A stretch of 64,000 nt of DNA from Selaginella moellendorffii (GCF_000143415.4 NW_003314350.1:248001-312000); one strand, 5' to 3'. Shown: positions 44,175 through 56,134, counted from the stretch's first letter. Notes: generated by a model from the sequence alone, not told the origin. Numbers and translations are program-made.

Positions 44175-47100
44175 CTATAAGAGGTCCTCGAAGTCAAAAG
44201 TTGACGCTGGATTTCTCGGCTGAGCATTTGGAGGTGGAGTAGAAGCTTCAGGAGCGCTATCGAGGTCAGCAAACGGATTGCCAGCTGTAAACTGTTCGCC
44301 GCTCGAGCTTGGATTGGAGACTAGAGCTTCGGCTGAAGTGTCGGGCCCGAGAAGATCAATACTGTCTGGGGCTCCAGTGTTTTCCTGTCTGTAGTTCGAA
44401 GCAGGAATATGAACAGCAGCTGAGGAGAGAGGTTCTTGAAGAGAAACTGGTGCAGCATTGGATGATGACGCGGAAGGCTTTGCTAAGGCTGCAAAATCAC
44501 TGGGAGCGAAGAGATCAGCAAGAGGATCATTAAGCACCGCGGGGACGTTCATAGGTGGCAAGGGATTGGAGCTCGAAAGATTTTGACCAGCCATCATGGC
44601 CAGAGTTGTGAAACTGCGAGAAAGAGGAAGAGGTTTCTGAGCGAAGCCTGTGGAAACTGTGGGAAACGCTTGCAGATTGGAAGAACTCATTGCAGTGATG
44701 GGAGGGGCGGAGAGTATCGGTGCTGGAACTGACTGAACTGGCTGTAAAACGGGCGGGACTGGAACCATAGCTGTTTGAACAGGAGAAGTAGACGTTGGCA
44801 AAGTCACAGGCAGTTGCTCTTTGAGAAACTCCTTGAGTCTGGACAAACAAATGAGAAAATCAAGCTACGTGCTGCTTAGAGTATCAAGCTTACTCTAGTG
44901 CTAAGCGTGAATTCGGCGACGCGACTGTCAAGCGTAACTGCGTCTTATCAGCCGGATCTGTTTCGATGCGTACCTGGGAAAACGGAACCTGTTTAGCTCT
45001 GGAATGAGTACGTAATGGTATGAACTTACCATGCACAGCAAAGCACCACCAGTTTCTGAATGAAAACTCGAGGCTGCAACGAGGTTATTGGGATTGGGTT
45101 CCTGGAAGATAACTTTGTCTACGTGTTTTGCATCTATAAAACAGATTTGGCTTACCAGTCCAGTAGCCACGCCTATGCGAAGTCCGTTTAGCTTGTCAGA
45201 AAACTCCGAGACAGTAGAATACTGCAGTCCACGAATCTGTAAAGAGATTCATAGAAGTCAGAAGAAAACGATGGAAAAGGATCATATACCACTTCTTGAA
45301 GCTTGTTTGGAGCTGTAACAAGAGCTCTCCAGGCAGAAAAAAAATCGTTTGCAGAGAGAGTGGCTGGTTGCAAAAACTTGCTGATTACAATTGGAATCCG
45401 CAATTTGACAGACACCTAGAAGAGTTCTGCGGACGTTAGCACTAAATAAAACACGGGAAAGCTTAGCTTACCGTCATGCCAGAAACCATATACGAAAAGT
45501 CGAGAAGTGGAGCAATTCTCCCGGCATACAAGCATGCCACGTTAAGAAGCACTTGTATCTGCAACGGCGATCATGAAGAAATTAGAAGTCTTATCAACGA
45601 CATTACTACCTGTTCAGCAGCTTGTATGCTTGGAGGAGCTCCCGGAAATTCAACTCTAAGATGTGGCTGAGGTAGGATAATGGCTCGGACTGATGTCAAA
45701 GTCTTGCTTTGCTTATTACCAAGATAGAAATTTATCTCGCCACGAGAACCTTGATATTGCGCTTTAATCCCAATCTAAGCACCCAAGAAAAATCACAAAT
45801 TGCAAGCTCAAACAATGCCAGAAACCTGAACGTATGGGTCTTCATACAAGATTCCCGTATTCTTGTAACACAAGGCGTTAAACCATTCGATGAGGTTTCC
45901 AGTTGGCTGCAAAAACCAAAAGAAACAAAGAACAAGTTACCGCAAGGATTATAAAAACTCCATTACCTGAACAGCAGGAGCGAGCATTGAAGAGAATGGA
46001 TCTTTTGTAATTCCCGTTTGAAATGGGTCGTTTTGTCTAGGAGCCACTAAGTCCCCAAGAAGATCTACTTCAGGTGCTCTAGCTGTTGAGGTCTGGATGG
46101 AATATAGACAAGAAAAATGTTACTGACGATGAGGAAATCAAAATAACGTACTCCAGGCAGAGAATCCCTTGAGCTTTTTACCGGAGCTTCCTGCAAAAGC
46201 ACTTCAGACTGCGTAGAATCGTCACTTGTAAGAACGAACCTGTCGCTTTGGTTCTTCATTAGAAATATACTGATCCTGCTGGCTTAAAGAGAAAAATCCC
46301 ATAGCACGTTGTTGCAAGTCTGCTTCAAGGTGCTCCCCATACCTGTAGTGAATGCTAGTATGAGGGGAGGAAAGAACAAGGATAGCTCACTTTTCAAAAA
46401 GAGGAAAAATTTCCTTCCGGAGCTCTTCATCTGCAGGCTGTGTATGCAGTAACAATTTGATATAGGAAGACAGCAGCACCATCTTGGTTGGCGTACTGTT
46501 TGGAAACATAATCAAACTCATTAAAGTTCAGTGGAGCACACATCCTACCTCACATTTGAAAACTTATCGTGAAGGGCCCAAAAGATCTCCTTGGGAGTGT
46601 AGCCAGGTTTTCGCGCAAGTAAATGGCTGTTGTCTCCAAGAAGACTCCCAGCAATCTGACAAAAAAAAATCATTACTGAGTTGTCGTTGGGAAATCAGAA
46701 AAACTTACTTTAAGCATGGTCTCGTGAACCATCGGTTTGCTGATGTACTCCCGAGCTTTGGTGGCGGCGTAGACTTGTATATCGTCATGTTCTGCAACGC
46801 ATTGAATCAACCCTCGCCAGACATCATCCGGAACAAGGGCTCCACCTTTTTCAACTAGAAGCAAAACAACGTCCACATACCTGACACACACCACATAACA
46901 AAACCACATTTCACTCTGAACCAGCACTAGCTTGTGCTTACCAGGAGCAATCTGTTGCGTATTTTTCTGCAAGAAGGCCAGCCTTTGTTGCAATACTTTC
47001 TTGAACATCAAACTCGGCCGTAGAGAAACACTACATACAAGTCACCGTTTGATTTCAAAATCAAAACAAACAAAACCAAATACCTCCAGAAACTCTTCAA

Positions 47101-48542
47101 CAATACGCTTGACATTCGTCGCATCACATATTTCGTAAAGAAGGTCTACAGAGACCTTCTGGATACTGTCAAATGGGTTACTTATCACTAGGAAACCCGG
47201 AAAACAAACAAACCAACCTTCGGTCTTGATCTCTCAAGGAGAATAGAATGTCAGTTTCATACACACTAACATTATCACGGACGTCGGCCACAGACAGCAG
47301 CCGAGCTAAAACTCTCTACAATGAACAACGTTAGTAGTATATAATGAGTACATCAAAGCACATTACCATGCCTAGACATCGAAGGTTCGGTTCACGAAGA
47401 CTAACAAATTTCGAAAGCGATACCATACACCTTGGGATCAAACTCTGCTGTGTATCAATCAGCATAATCTGTGACAAGGGTGCTGTAGTATCGTTAGCAA
47501 AGCCAGACTAAAACTAGCAAGTAACTTACCAGTTCCATGGCTTCAAACAAAGCCGCGTGCATAACATTTGTTCTGTTTATACTTTGAGTGATGTCGGTCC
47601 CAATCACAAGACGCTCGAGAAGCTGATAGAAAAAACGATGGTCATATAAAGGCTAACGAGAAGAAAAAAGAGAGGGAGAGAGAAAGAAGACAACCTCGAG
47701 AAGCAGCCGCACACTAGAGGGGTCTTCAAGCAATGGAAGCAGTTGCAATGCTTGCATCGTCTTCACCTGAAAGTGAACTATTAGCACTTGAATTTGCTGA
47801 AGCTGCAGTTAAGCTAGAAACCTGCAGCCAGGGAGACGGGATTCCATAGAACGTGTAGTCCTGTGGAATGCTTTGACTTCGCAACAATCTTTCTAGAATG
47901 CGAACACACTTTGAGACACAGTAGTAATACTGCTGAGGATTATTTGAAGATAGTGCAACAAGCAATGTCATCACACATAAAAGAACACCATAATCTCTTT
48001 CGTCAAGAAGATTCACAATGTGGTCAGGCCTACAGACCGATCAAGCCAGTTTCAAGCAATGCAAGTTGATGCTGCAAACTAGGATAAGTTCCTTACCATA
48101 TATCCAGTTGGATAACCTCCGGATGGTTTCGGTAAATGTGAAGGAGACAGAGAATCGCCTTCTTCCGCACAAGTGGTCGACAAGAACCAGAAACCTGGAA
48201 AAGAAATAGCGCCTTCCATTGTCAATTCGAGAGGAGCAGTAATGGAGCTACTTACGACAAGCTTTTGTACATCCGGAGCTAAGGCTTCGGCAAAATCTCT
48301 GCCGCCGATGTTTCCAATCTGTGATCATGCACGAGAGAGTTTTCTTCTTTTCTCTTTGGTGTATAGCTTTCGATTGATCTTACCATTGTTAGTGCAAGGC
48401 ACTGATACGTTTCGCTGCGACCAATAATGTCGAGACGAATAGCTTTGGTGATCAAGTTGAGAAACTCATGGTTTTCGTGGAGCAAACATCCAGCAACCAT
48501 GTAGCCAACCTGCGAGCATTCTTCTTTAGCTATAAGCAGTGA

Positions 48543-48573
<31 letters not shown>

Positions 48574-48899
48574 ACTTACTTGCTTCTCAGCATATTTATG
48601 CGATCCAACAAGCGAAAGAACCTCTCGATGCCCAAAATCAAGCTGATAGCCAAGAATGTGGATGTAGAGCAGCTTCCACACGTATTTCTTCTTCTCATAC
48701 GACGATAAACTCTGAAATTTGCGCACAGTTCCATCGAAACGTAAAAAAAGAGAGAGAGATTTGCTACCTTCTCGTATGAGAATTTCATCCGGATCTTATT
48801 GAGCTCCTTCTCGACGCGCGCCATCTCCTGATCCTTGCTCTGGCAGTTCCTCACATCCGTGATAAACATCTGCAAGCCCCGCATTGACGCCATCGCCAT
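44175..48899 (-). CDS. AP2A: AP-2 complex subunit alpha (alpha-adaptin)
   Basis: This is the large subunit of the plasma-membrane clathrin adaptor. I can follow 26 exons (1106 aa): 48899-48768, 48711-48580, 48509-48384, 48318-48256, 48194-48097, 48029-47822, 47766-47695, 47622-47530, 47468-47367, 47315-47218, 47165-47084, 47030-46942, 46880-46709, 46655-46549, 46495-46391, 46342-46240, 46208-46152, 46092-45967, 45906-45826, 45774-45610, 45558-45472, 45415-45290, 45236-45156, 45101-45030, 44973-44894 and 44838-44175. Landmarks are MRGLQMFITDVRNCQSK at the start, EKKKYVWKLLYIHILGY, IGNIGGRDFAEALAPDVQKL, a hinge with DLLGDL and DPF motifs, and the ear with EPNPNNLVAASSFHSETGGA and ETDPADKTQLRLTV. 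Introns are 48-72 nt except a suspicious 31 nt at 46209-46239. The C-terminus is about 180 residues longer than in Arabidopsis. Confidence 0.93.
48547..48572. repeat. (GA)n microsatellite in AP2A intron 2
   Basis: About 13 GA dinucleotides on the plus strand read as a CT-rich tract on the gene strand, just after the donor of intron 2 of AP2A. Confidence 0.85.
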
Positions 48900-48993
48900 G
48901 GGTGACCTAACGTCCGTATACCATTGCCGTACCAAGTTCTAATTTTTAGGGTTCTTGACATTGCTCTAGAGAATGTAGCTTTAGATTCAAGCC
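48900..48993. promoter_or_regulatory. 94-bp bidirectional promoter/5' UTR region between AP2A and the methyltransferase gene
   Basis: The start codons of AP2A (minus, 48899) and the methyltransferase (plus, 48994) are separated by 94 bp. Both 5' UTRs and core promoters must lie here or inside the opposite gene. No TATA box is visible for either direction, as is common for housekeeping bidirectional promoters. Confidence 0.55.
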
Positions 48994-50007
48994 ATGGCCA
49001 GTTCCAAAGCGCTCGTTCTCTCCTGGTTCGTTGTCTCTGTTCCACTGCTCGTGATCTTCCTGCTGTTCCCTCACACCGCCACCATCTTGTGCCCATCGAT
49101 CTCCTTCTCTCCGCAGCAGCAGCAAGCTCTCGAATCTCGCGAAGAGGACGCTGTGGGTGTGAGTCGCGAGGATTTGACATGGGTTTCGTCGCAGATGGCA
49201 AATGCCCAGCTCGGGGATCCTCCAAAGTCGGCCGAGGACTGGATCCAGATGCGCAAAGGGATAAATCCCCGGACGAGAGAGGAGCAACTCTATGATCTTC
49301 GCCGGTAAGGTCGAGTGATCTCTATAGCAAGCTTGAGTTGCGAGCTGGCGTTTCCTTCCTACAGGTACCACGGGATATCTCATTACGAAGAAAGCGAAGA
49401 GAAAAACCACACGAGATTACCTTGTCCGAGCGAGCTTCTCGTCGAGCAGCACCACAGCAACTATGGCGAGCCTTGGGCTGGAGGTCGAGACGTCTTTGAG
49501 TTCATCGCAAAGGCCTCGGCTCTCAAGAGACACCACCGGGTGTTGGAAGTTGGCTGTGGAACTCTGCGCGTTGGCCTCCATTTCATCAGATTTCTCGCGG
49601 CCGGGAACTACCACTGCATCGAAAAGGATCCGCTCTCGCTCATGGCTGCGTTTTCTTACGAGTTGCCATCGCAGGGACTGCTTCACAAGAGACCCGTCAT
49701 CGTTCGCAGCGATAATCTGGAATTCGAGCTGTTAGGAGACAATGAATACGATGTAGTCTATGCAAGCGCAGCGTTTCTTCACATGCCTGATAAACTCGTC
49801 TGGACTGGTCTCGAGAAGCTCGTGCCGAGGATCAAGCCGGGTGGAAGAGTTTTCGTGTCTCACAACATTAAGTTTTGCAGCAGGCTCGGAGGAGACGAGT
49901 GTAACAAAAAGCTGCGAGAGCTGAAGCTGGAGTACGTTGGCAAGCAGACACACGATAGTCTCTTGTTCAATCACTATGAGATCTGGCACCAGTTCGTCAA
50001 GGTGTGA
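48994..50007 (+). CDS. Membrane-anchored class I SAM-dependent methyltransferase
   Basis: Two exons (48994-49304 and 49365-50007) joined across a 60-nt GT-AG intron give 317 aa with the Arg codon split by the intron. Residues 6-26 form an N-terminal transmembrane anchor, so the enzyme probably faces the ER or Golgi lumen or the cytosol as a type II protein. The catalytic part has motif I VLEVGCGTLRVG (163-174), an acidic motif II (CIEKDP) and the motif IV region YDVVYASAAFLHM, then LVPRIKPGGRVFVS. The substrate is not evident. The 3' coding end may overlap by 34 bp, antisense, the last exon of the next gene. Confidence 0.8.
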
Positions 50008-51211
50008 TTCATTTTTTGTCTGTACCCTGTATTTAAACCATGGATGAGTAAACTGTCGTTAATTTTTCGTGAGGTTTCTACCTGGTTATTGTCCTCTAGC
50101 TTGAGAGCACTGAGAAAAAAACCTGTGAGATATGGAGGCTGCAACAAAAAACACAAAAATAATTCTTTGTGGCGTTGAAATACTTATTTACCTCTGGGAA
50201 GCCAACTCTAAAATGGTAGACGAGCTCGTTTTTGCCTTGCCTTAAAGCTCCACCCTGCTTTCTCATACACGCTTCGCACTGCGGGTAGAACCGTTGCAAC
50301 TCGAGCTTATGGACCATGTTGAATACATGCTTGGCAAGTGAAAAGTTGAATTTTTTCAGTATTCTCAGTTTCTCGGCGACCTTGTTCTTCATTACGACGT
50401 TGGGTGGCATATGATCTGCTATGCTAAGAAAATAATTCACGAGTGAATGTCAGCTCCAGGGAAATTGAGAGTACCTGGTCCCTTTGTAGCTTCCACAGTG
50501 ATGACAACCATACTTGCTAAACAAGTCTCTTACGAGCTGTGCTTCTACATCGCCTGCGTACCTTGATCCTCTAGCTGACCAAAGAATAATCAGCACGAGA
50601 GGGACAGAGAGAAAAAATCAAAGGAGGCAAACTGACCAGGCACTGAGTATCGTGAGAGTGCTCCAGGATGACTTAAGCTACTTGGCATCACATTCCTGTA
50701 GTGCCCGCCAAGTATCTGTATGAACAGTAGGCTACATTGTCTAGTCTATGAAAATTTCCAAGCAAACCTTAAACAAAACCATGCCCACTGCCGCATGAAG
50801 AACTAGATCGCCAACACTCGGCATTTTCCTCTTCCGGCTCTTGCCATTGCCCTCTTCTACAATAGATTCCAGCGCAAACGCTACCTGCGTTGCAATGAGA
50901 GCTCTAAGAATCAAAGAAATCTATGACTGAAATTGATTAACGAGAACCTGAGCTGCGAGAACCGAGGCCGATGCCACCGCCACGCCTCCCAGCAGCGATC
51001 CGGCAACAGGGGTAGCGCAAGAAACCCGGAATGCCTTCCCTGCACACTAGAAATCCGCAAGAAATCCCCGATAAATTTCCCGATTCACAGCTCGCAGCAG
51101 CGATCGCACCTGCCATGCTAGCAATGCCGCATTGAATCCCGCGGCAGCGCCGGCGCAAGGAATCGCCACCCCGAGAAGGCGCTCTACCGGTGGGAGGAGC
51201 CCTAGAATCAT
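49974..51211 (-). CDS. Unrecognised seven-exon gene with Cys pairs and a DHMPPN motif
   Basis: Minus-strand exons with matching phases are 51211-51110, 51046-50948, 50884-50769 (a 1-nt uncertainty in my count), 50715-50637, 50574-50475, 50423-50192 and 50138-49974, about 297 aa. The N-terminal ~70 residues are Ala/Gly/Leu-rich and hydrophobic (PVERLLGVAIPCAGAAAGFN, then SLLGGVAVASASVLAAQVAF), suggesting membrane helices or an organelle-targeting region. The middle has a basic patch (GKSRKRK). The C-terminal part holds YGCHHCGSYKGT, IADHMPPN, FYPQCEACMRKQGG and NELVYHF; the Cys/His pairs suggest a small metal site. I do not recognise the family. The last exon is the least certain and the protein might end earlier. 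The start is only 26 bp from the matrixin stop on the same strand. Confidence 0.6.
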
Positions 51212-51237
51212 CAAACCCGGAAAGAATCTTTCTATTG

Positions 51238-52323
51238 CTATAAAAGAATCTTGGCAAGGACAAGGAGGACAAGCAAATGCCAACAAGAAAACGTGGCCTT
51301 CCACGAGCTCGAACTCTGGACGTTTGAGTCCGTACCGGCGGTCGAGCCCGGCACGAAGTTTGGATTGGCTCCGTACAGCGCCTGTGCGCCGTCGATATCG
51401 TCCTGTCCAAACGCTGTCTTGATCTGCCGAGGAGCGATGCTGGGAAACATGATCGCCGCGGAATCGCCCGAGTGGCCCAGCCCGATCAGGTGTCCAATCT
51501 CGTGGGTCACCACGGATTCCAGATCGATCGCGGCCAGCGACGTCGCGGATCGAACATTGACGCTCCAGGACTCGGAGGAGTCGAGGTGGAATCGCCCATC
51601 CTCGGGCGCGAATGCGTGAGCTAGAACGCCCATTTGCCCATCGAATGGATGCCGGTCGCCGTGATCGAAGCCCGCGAAGGCGATGACGATGTCCGCGGAG
51701 GAGATCGACGAGGTCTCTGTGAATGTGAGAGGGACGATGTTCGCCCAGCGCTGGAATCCCCTGCTAAAGGCCGTCCGGAGAGAAGTGAGGGGGATTCCAG
51801 AGGCCAGCGACGTCGTGGATTGATCGAATGCGTATGTGAGCGATCGCTTGGAGACCCATCTGGGCGTTCCTGGGAAGAAGGAGTAGTGCTTGACGAAATG
51901 GGAAGTGCCGGGATGGGTGAGATTCTGGAGCATTTGCGAGACGCCGCTGGGATCCACGTCGATTCCACCGCATCTGGGCGTGACGAGCTGGGCGATTGTG
52001 GCGGAATCGAGGTTCCCGGTGACCGGGAGGCGGAAATTCTGCTGGTAGAGCCTCACGGCGGCCTCTAGCGCGTCATCGAAGGAGAGATCGGCAGTGAGAG
52101 TGGAGTTGCCGAGGTAGCCGAAATCCACGAAGTAAGATTTGAGCTTCTGGATCGCGGGCTTGGAATCGCCCTTGTGTGCGTCGACGAGCGAGAGGAGATC
52201 CGCCCACGCCCCGGCAAGATTGCTGGTGGGCAGATCGGCTAGAATAGCGGTGTCGAGCCCCGAGGAGAAGCCCACGATGATTGCGAAGTGGAAGAATGCG
52301 AGGAAAAACAGTCGATTTGCCAT
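51238..52323 (-). CDS. Plant matrix metalloproteinase (matrixin, M10A), GPI-anchored type
   Basis: The gene is a single exon of 361 codons. Residues 1-22 form a signal peptide, 55-113 a peptidoglycan-binding-like prodomain, and PRCGGID (116-122) the cysteine switch that keeps the enzyme latent. The zinc site is HEIGHLIGLGHS (274-285) with the catalytic Glu275, and the Met-turn Met292 is in AIMFP. A Ser-rich linker and a C-terminal hydrophobic tail (345-361) fit a GPI signal, placing the protease at the outer plasma membrane or cell wall. There is no hemopexin domain, as in plant MMPs. All catalytic residues are present. Confidence 0.92.
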   Translation of the reverse strand: MANRLFFLAFFHFAIIVGFSSGLDTAILADLPTSNLAGAWADLLSLVDAHKGDSKPAIQKLKSYFVDFGYLGNSTLTADLSFDDALEAAVRLYQQNFRLPVTGNLDSATIAQLVTPRCGGIDVDPSGVSQMLQNLTHPGTSHFVKHYSFFPGTPRWVSKRSLTYAFDQSTTSLASGIPLTSLRTAFSRGFQRWANIVPLTFTETSSISSADIVIAFAGFDHGDRHPFDGQMGVLAHAFAPEDGRFHLDSSESWSVNVRSATSLAAIDLESVVTHEIGHLIGLGHSGDSAAIMFPSIAPRQIKTAFGQDDIDGAQALYGANPNFVPGSTAGTDSNVQSSSSWKATFSCWHLLVLLVLAKILL

Positions 52324-54339
52324 GGTTCTTCTTCTTTCCAGGAAGATTAGGGATTGAGAGATTTAAGCAGTGCCCGGGGGGTCAGACTTTGCCTCGCGTC
52401 GTGTCTAGTGTCCGGCATTGACAAGATCAAGGAGTTAGAAGCGCGTGAAACCAAGACCTTGTCAATGCCCCTGTATAAGCCCTAAACTACAGAATATACT
52501 TAAAACCCTTACGTGTGATGGAATGCGAATTGTTGATTGTGACTAACTTAGTAAAAGGCTTTTTGCCAAGCACTTTAATAGTTGCCAAGCACTTAATAGT
52601 TGCTGGATATTTTTCCGGAGGGGAGTTTTCATTTGCATCCATTGCATTGTGGTCTCATGCCTCGGCAAATGTGAAAACTTCTTGCAAGGATGTGAGGAAT
52701 GATCACAAATCCCGAGCACATAGTTTATGTCGTATTGTTTAATGTCGTTTACTTTGTAGCGTGAGGACATGTCATTCTTGTCTCAACTTCAAAGAAATGG
52801 GAAGCTAATTAGATATACTAGCTGCAGCTCAGCAGTTGGCCAAATGGCAGATATTTGCACTGAGACTCACTAATCCACATCATATAACATGTGTCAGAAA
52901 TTGCAGGATGGTAAAAACTGTGAACTCTGTGTGTCAAACAAGGTTGCACACAATGTGTCAGCAGGACAACAAAACTGCTGTGGGACTAAACAACATAGCA
53001 TTTCCAAATTGAACTCGGGTCTGTTTTGTGGCAGGGAGCTATTCCACTAGACTAGCAGTGCTTTATATGTTAATCAACTAGAATACGCTCGAATATACCT
53101 GTATGTAGTCATTCTTGGATGTCAAGAATTCACTGAAAGGGTGCAAACATATATATATCTAACACATTCATATATATCTTGATTGACTCATACATGTCCA
53201 AAGCTTCGTCGATAGTCAATATAAGAACAGTGCAGCTCACATCTCAAGCAACATCCAGTCCTGGAGACAAAAAAGAAGATCCAGCTTATATGGTCAGACT
53301 CTTGAACTACAGTCCTCACACAAATCAGAGTCTGGATCTCGAAATGGTTTCTTCTCGGAGCAAGCTTGCAATGACACTGCCTCAAGGGGAATAGTTAAAG
53401 TTTTTGCTAACAATCTTCCATGACTTCTTGATTTGTCCACCGTTTTGGAAATCATTTCTGGGTAGCTCTTCTTGGAGTAAGTCTTGCTACAGACATAGAC
53501 TCTACATTTCTGGAAGCCAAATACAAGGTTCGTTATGCTATCCATCAAGTGGACACATAAGATTTTCATATTTTAATTCAGTGTTAAGTGCCATGTAAAT
53601 TTAGATTGGAAACAAATATACAAATCCAATGGAAGTTTTGGTTCATAAGTTTTAAGAATTAATTTTTAATATAGCAAATAAAACATGATTATATGCATTA
53701 TAATATTGGCAAGACATTTGATGCCACGTGTTATTGTTATTTATTGTCACTACCTCCCATGCAAGTATGTGAACTAATTTTTTTAACAATCCAATGTACA
53801 AAACATGCAAAGCACGAAACAAGCCTGATCAGGTGATGCCATCCACCCTCATGAGCCTCCCCAAACTTCCCAAGAACATAGTAGAGAATCCCTATGTTAC
53901 TATGTTGCTTTCAGATGCTATGTTGATTGTTCAATCGTGTCAAACATGCTACTCAACAGCTAGAGCCCAGCACGTCATACAATGCTTCAATCTGCTGATA
54001 ATCTCATCGAAGGCCTGCCTCCTACTACTGCTGCAATTCTACTCCCTCCTCATTCTTGTGCACTCCACAATGTCAGGAGCCCTAATCAAGCAGCAATAGT
54101 ATTGCCAAATTAGTCGACAGCAGCCAGCAAGTGGACACTTGCCTGATTGAATTGCTGCTTGATTTCTCGTAGAGCACGTAGGCCAGCAAGAGTTCCCTTT
54201 AGGGCCAGCAAGATTTCTTCTCACTTACTCACTGACTTGGATTTTGCATGAGCTGGTGCATTATGAATTCTTACCTGATGAGGATGTGTATAAAATAATG
54301 CAAATGTGGCAAGCATGCCCATGGCTTGAAAAAAACAGT
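52324..54339. other. Intergenic region, no gene seen
   Basis: The part next to 52323 is the probable promoter of the matrixin. The remainder has only short open stretches without domain or splice support. Confidence 0.5.
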
Positions 54340-55700
54340 CGCGTTTAAAGATATGTGTTTAAGCAATTTAAACTCAGGTCAAAACATGTTATCACATTTT
54401 ATGCCATTTTATATGCATTGCATATATATTACATAATAAAAATTTAGCCACAAAAATCATTTCACACTATACAGCACTATGTACTAGTGGCTACATTTTA
54501 TGAATATGTATAAGTATTAAAGAATAAGGAGAAATATAATATGTTCTGATTAAGTTTTATAAAATTTGGAGAAGGTATACCTCCCAAAAGGAGAGATGCA
54601 TCTAGGGTGAGTCGCAAAGTAGAGCAATTGTTAAACAAAATGGTTTTAAGTGGTTGTAAAGAGACTTAGAACAAAATCTTTTTTGGGAAGTGGTTGCTAC
54701 TTTAATTTATAAAATGTTAATAAACTCTCAGAATGTTAAAAGTTATATTATATACTTAGAAAAAATTATGATTTTTTGAAAATTTATAGTATGGAAATCC
54801 AAAATTTGGATAGTTAAAAAAAAAAATGTATATAATACTCAATGTTAAAAAAAATTGTAAATAATAGTTGAGCTCTAATCATATTTCTTACAAATTATTA
54901 TTTCTAATATAATTAAAAAATAAATAATATGATAAAATTTTCTAAGTAATAAATAAATTATTTATACAGAAAATAAATTATGATGCTGATTTTTGCATAA
55001 GTGATGATATTGTGTCATTTACAAGTTTGATAATTACTTAATTAAAATATTAAATTAAATAAACTACAAAATACATGTATTATATTAATATTACACTTTA
55101 TAGTGTAAATATGTTTCATTTGAGTGTACATATGTTTTTTAATGTTGTTATAAATTTTGAAATATTAATTCTCTTCCACCAAAAAATAAATAAAAAATAA
55201 TTTCATTATATTAAATTCTTAAATTTAATGTGTTATAAATATTAATTAGTTTATACTAGAATTTTAACAAAATATTATATTATAAATTATTTATTCTTTA
55301 AAAGAAGGTATTTATGAAATGTTATGTGGGAATTTCCTTCAATAAAATTTAGGTTATTATCCAATATTAGTAAAGAAGTGAAGAAAGTAAAAATCAAATA
55401 AAACTTATGAATTTAGTTAATATTTAATTTGAAATTTAAACTTTAAAATCAATAAACAAGCTATTAACTTAATGAGAATTACTGTGAGTGTCTTCCTTTA
55501 AACTAGACCTATTTTTATTATTTTATATATAATACATTAAAAATATTTGTAAGATTTAGAATTTTAAAATTAAAGTTAAAATTAAAATAAAAAATGTATT
55601 TTATACATAATAAAAAAGGAATTTAGCTAAAAAATATTGAGGAAAAATATTACATAATCAAATAGATTTTTCAGCCAAAGATAAAAGAATATATTTCTTT
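54340..55700. other. Strongly AT-rich stretch
   Basis: Long runs of A/T with very few G or C and frequent TTATAAA-like words set it apart from the surrounding sequence. I see no open reading frame or clear terminal repeats. Confidence 0.6.
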
Positions 55701-56134
55701 TATAATGAGTTATGGAAGTGATGATGGTGATTTTGTGTGGTGGGAACCTGACTATTAAGACCATCACAGATGGTGGTGCTCCCTTAGGTTTTGGGGGAAT
55801 GCTTCCTGTGCCAATTGAAATAGGTGCAACTTCAAATGTCCACATTAAAACAGATTCGAACAGATTCTTTTGTTTCCATCAAAGATTATTAACAACAGGT
55901 TTTATTCATTTCAGATGCTGAGCGAGCAGTTGTACCCACTGGTGGACATAGAACATGACCACGCATGGCCAACGTGATTGGCATGCTTTCCAAACAGAGG
56001 TTTTACATCTGATCGAGTGACCCGAGGCTCTGAAGACCATGGCCATGGAAGTGTTGAGGAAGGCCAAACTTTTTCAATGAGGCCTTTGCTAGCTTTAGTT
56101 GAAGGATTCTATTGTTTAATTCGTCCATGTTCTG

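Noticed and set aside
51620-52070. Plus-strand frames opposite the matrixin (up to 144 codons)
   Set aside because: They are antisense to a gene with full catalytic motifs; the high GC content of the matrixin gene leaves few stops on the other strand.
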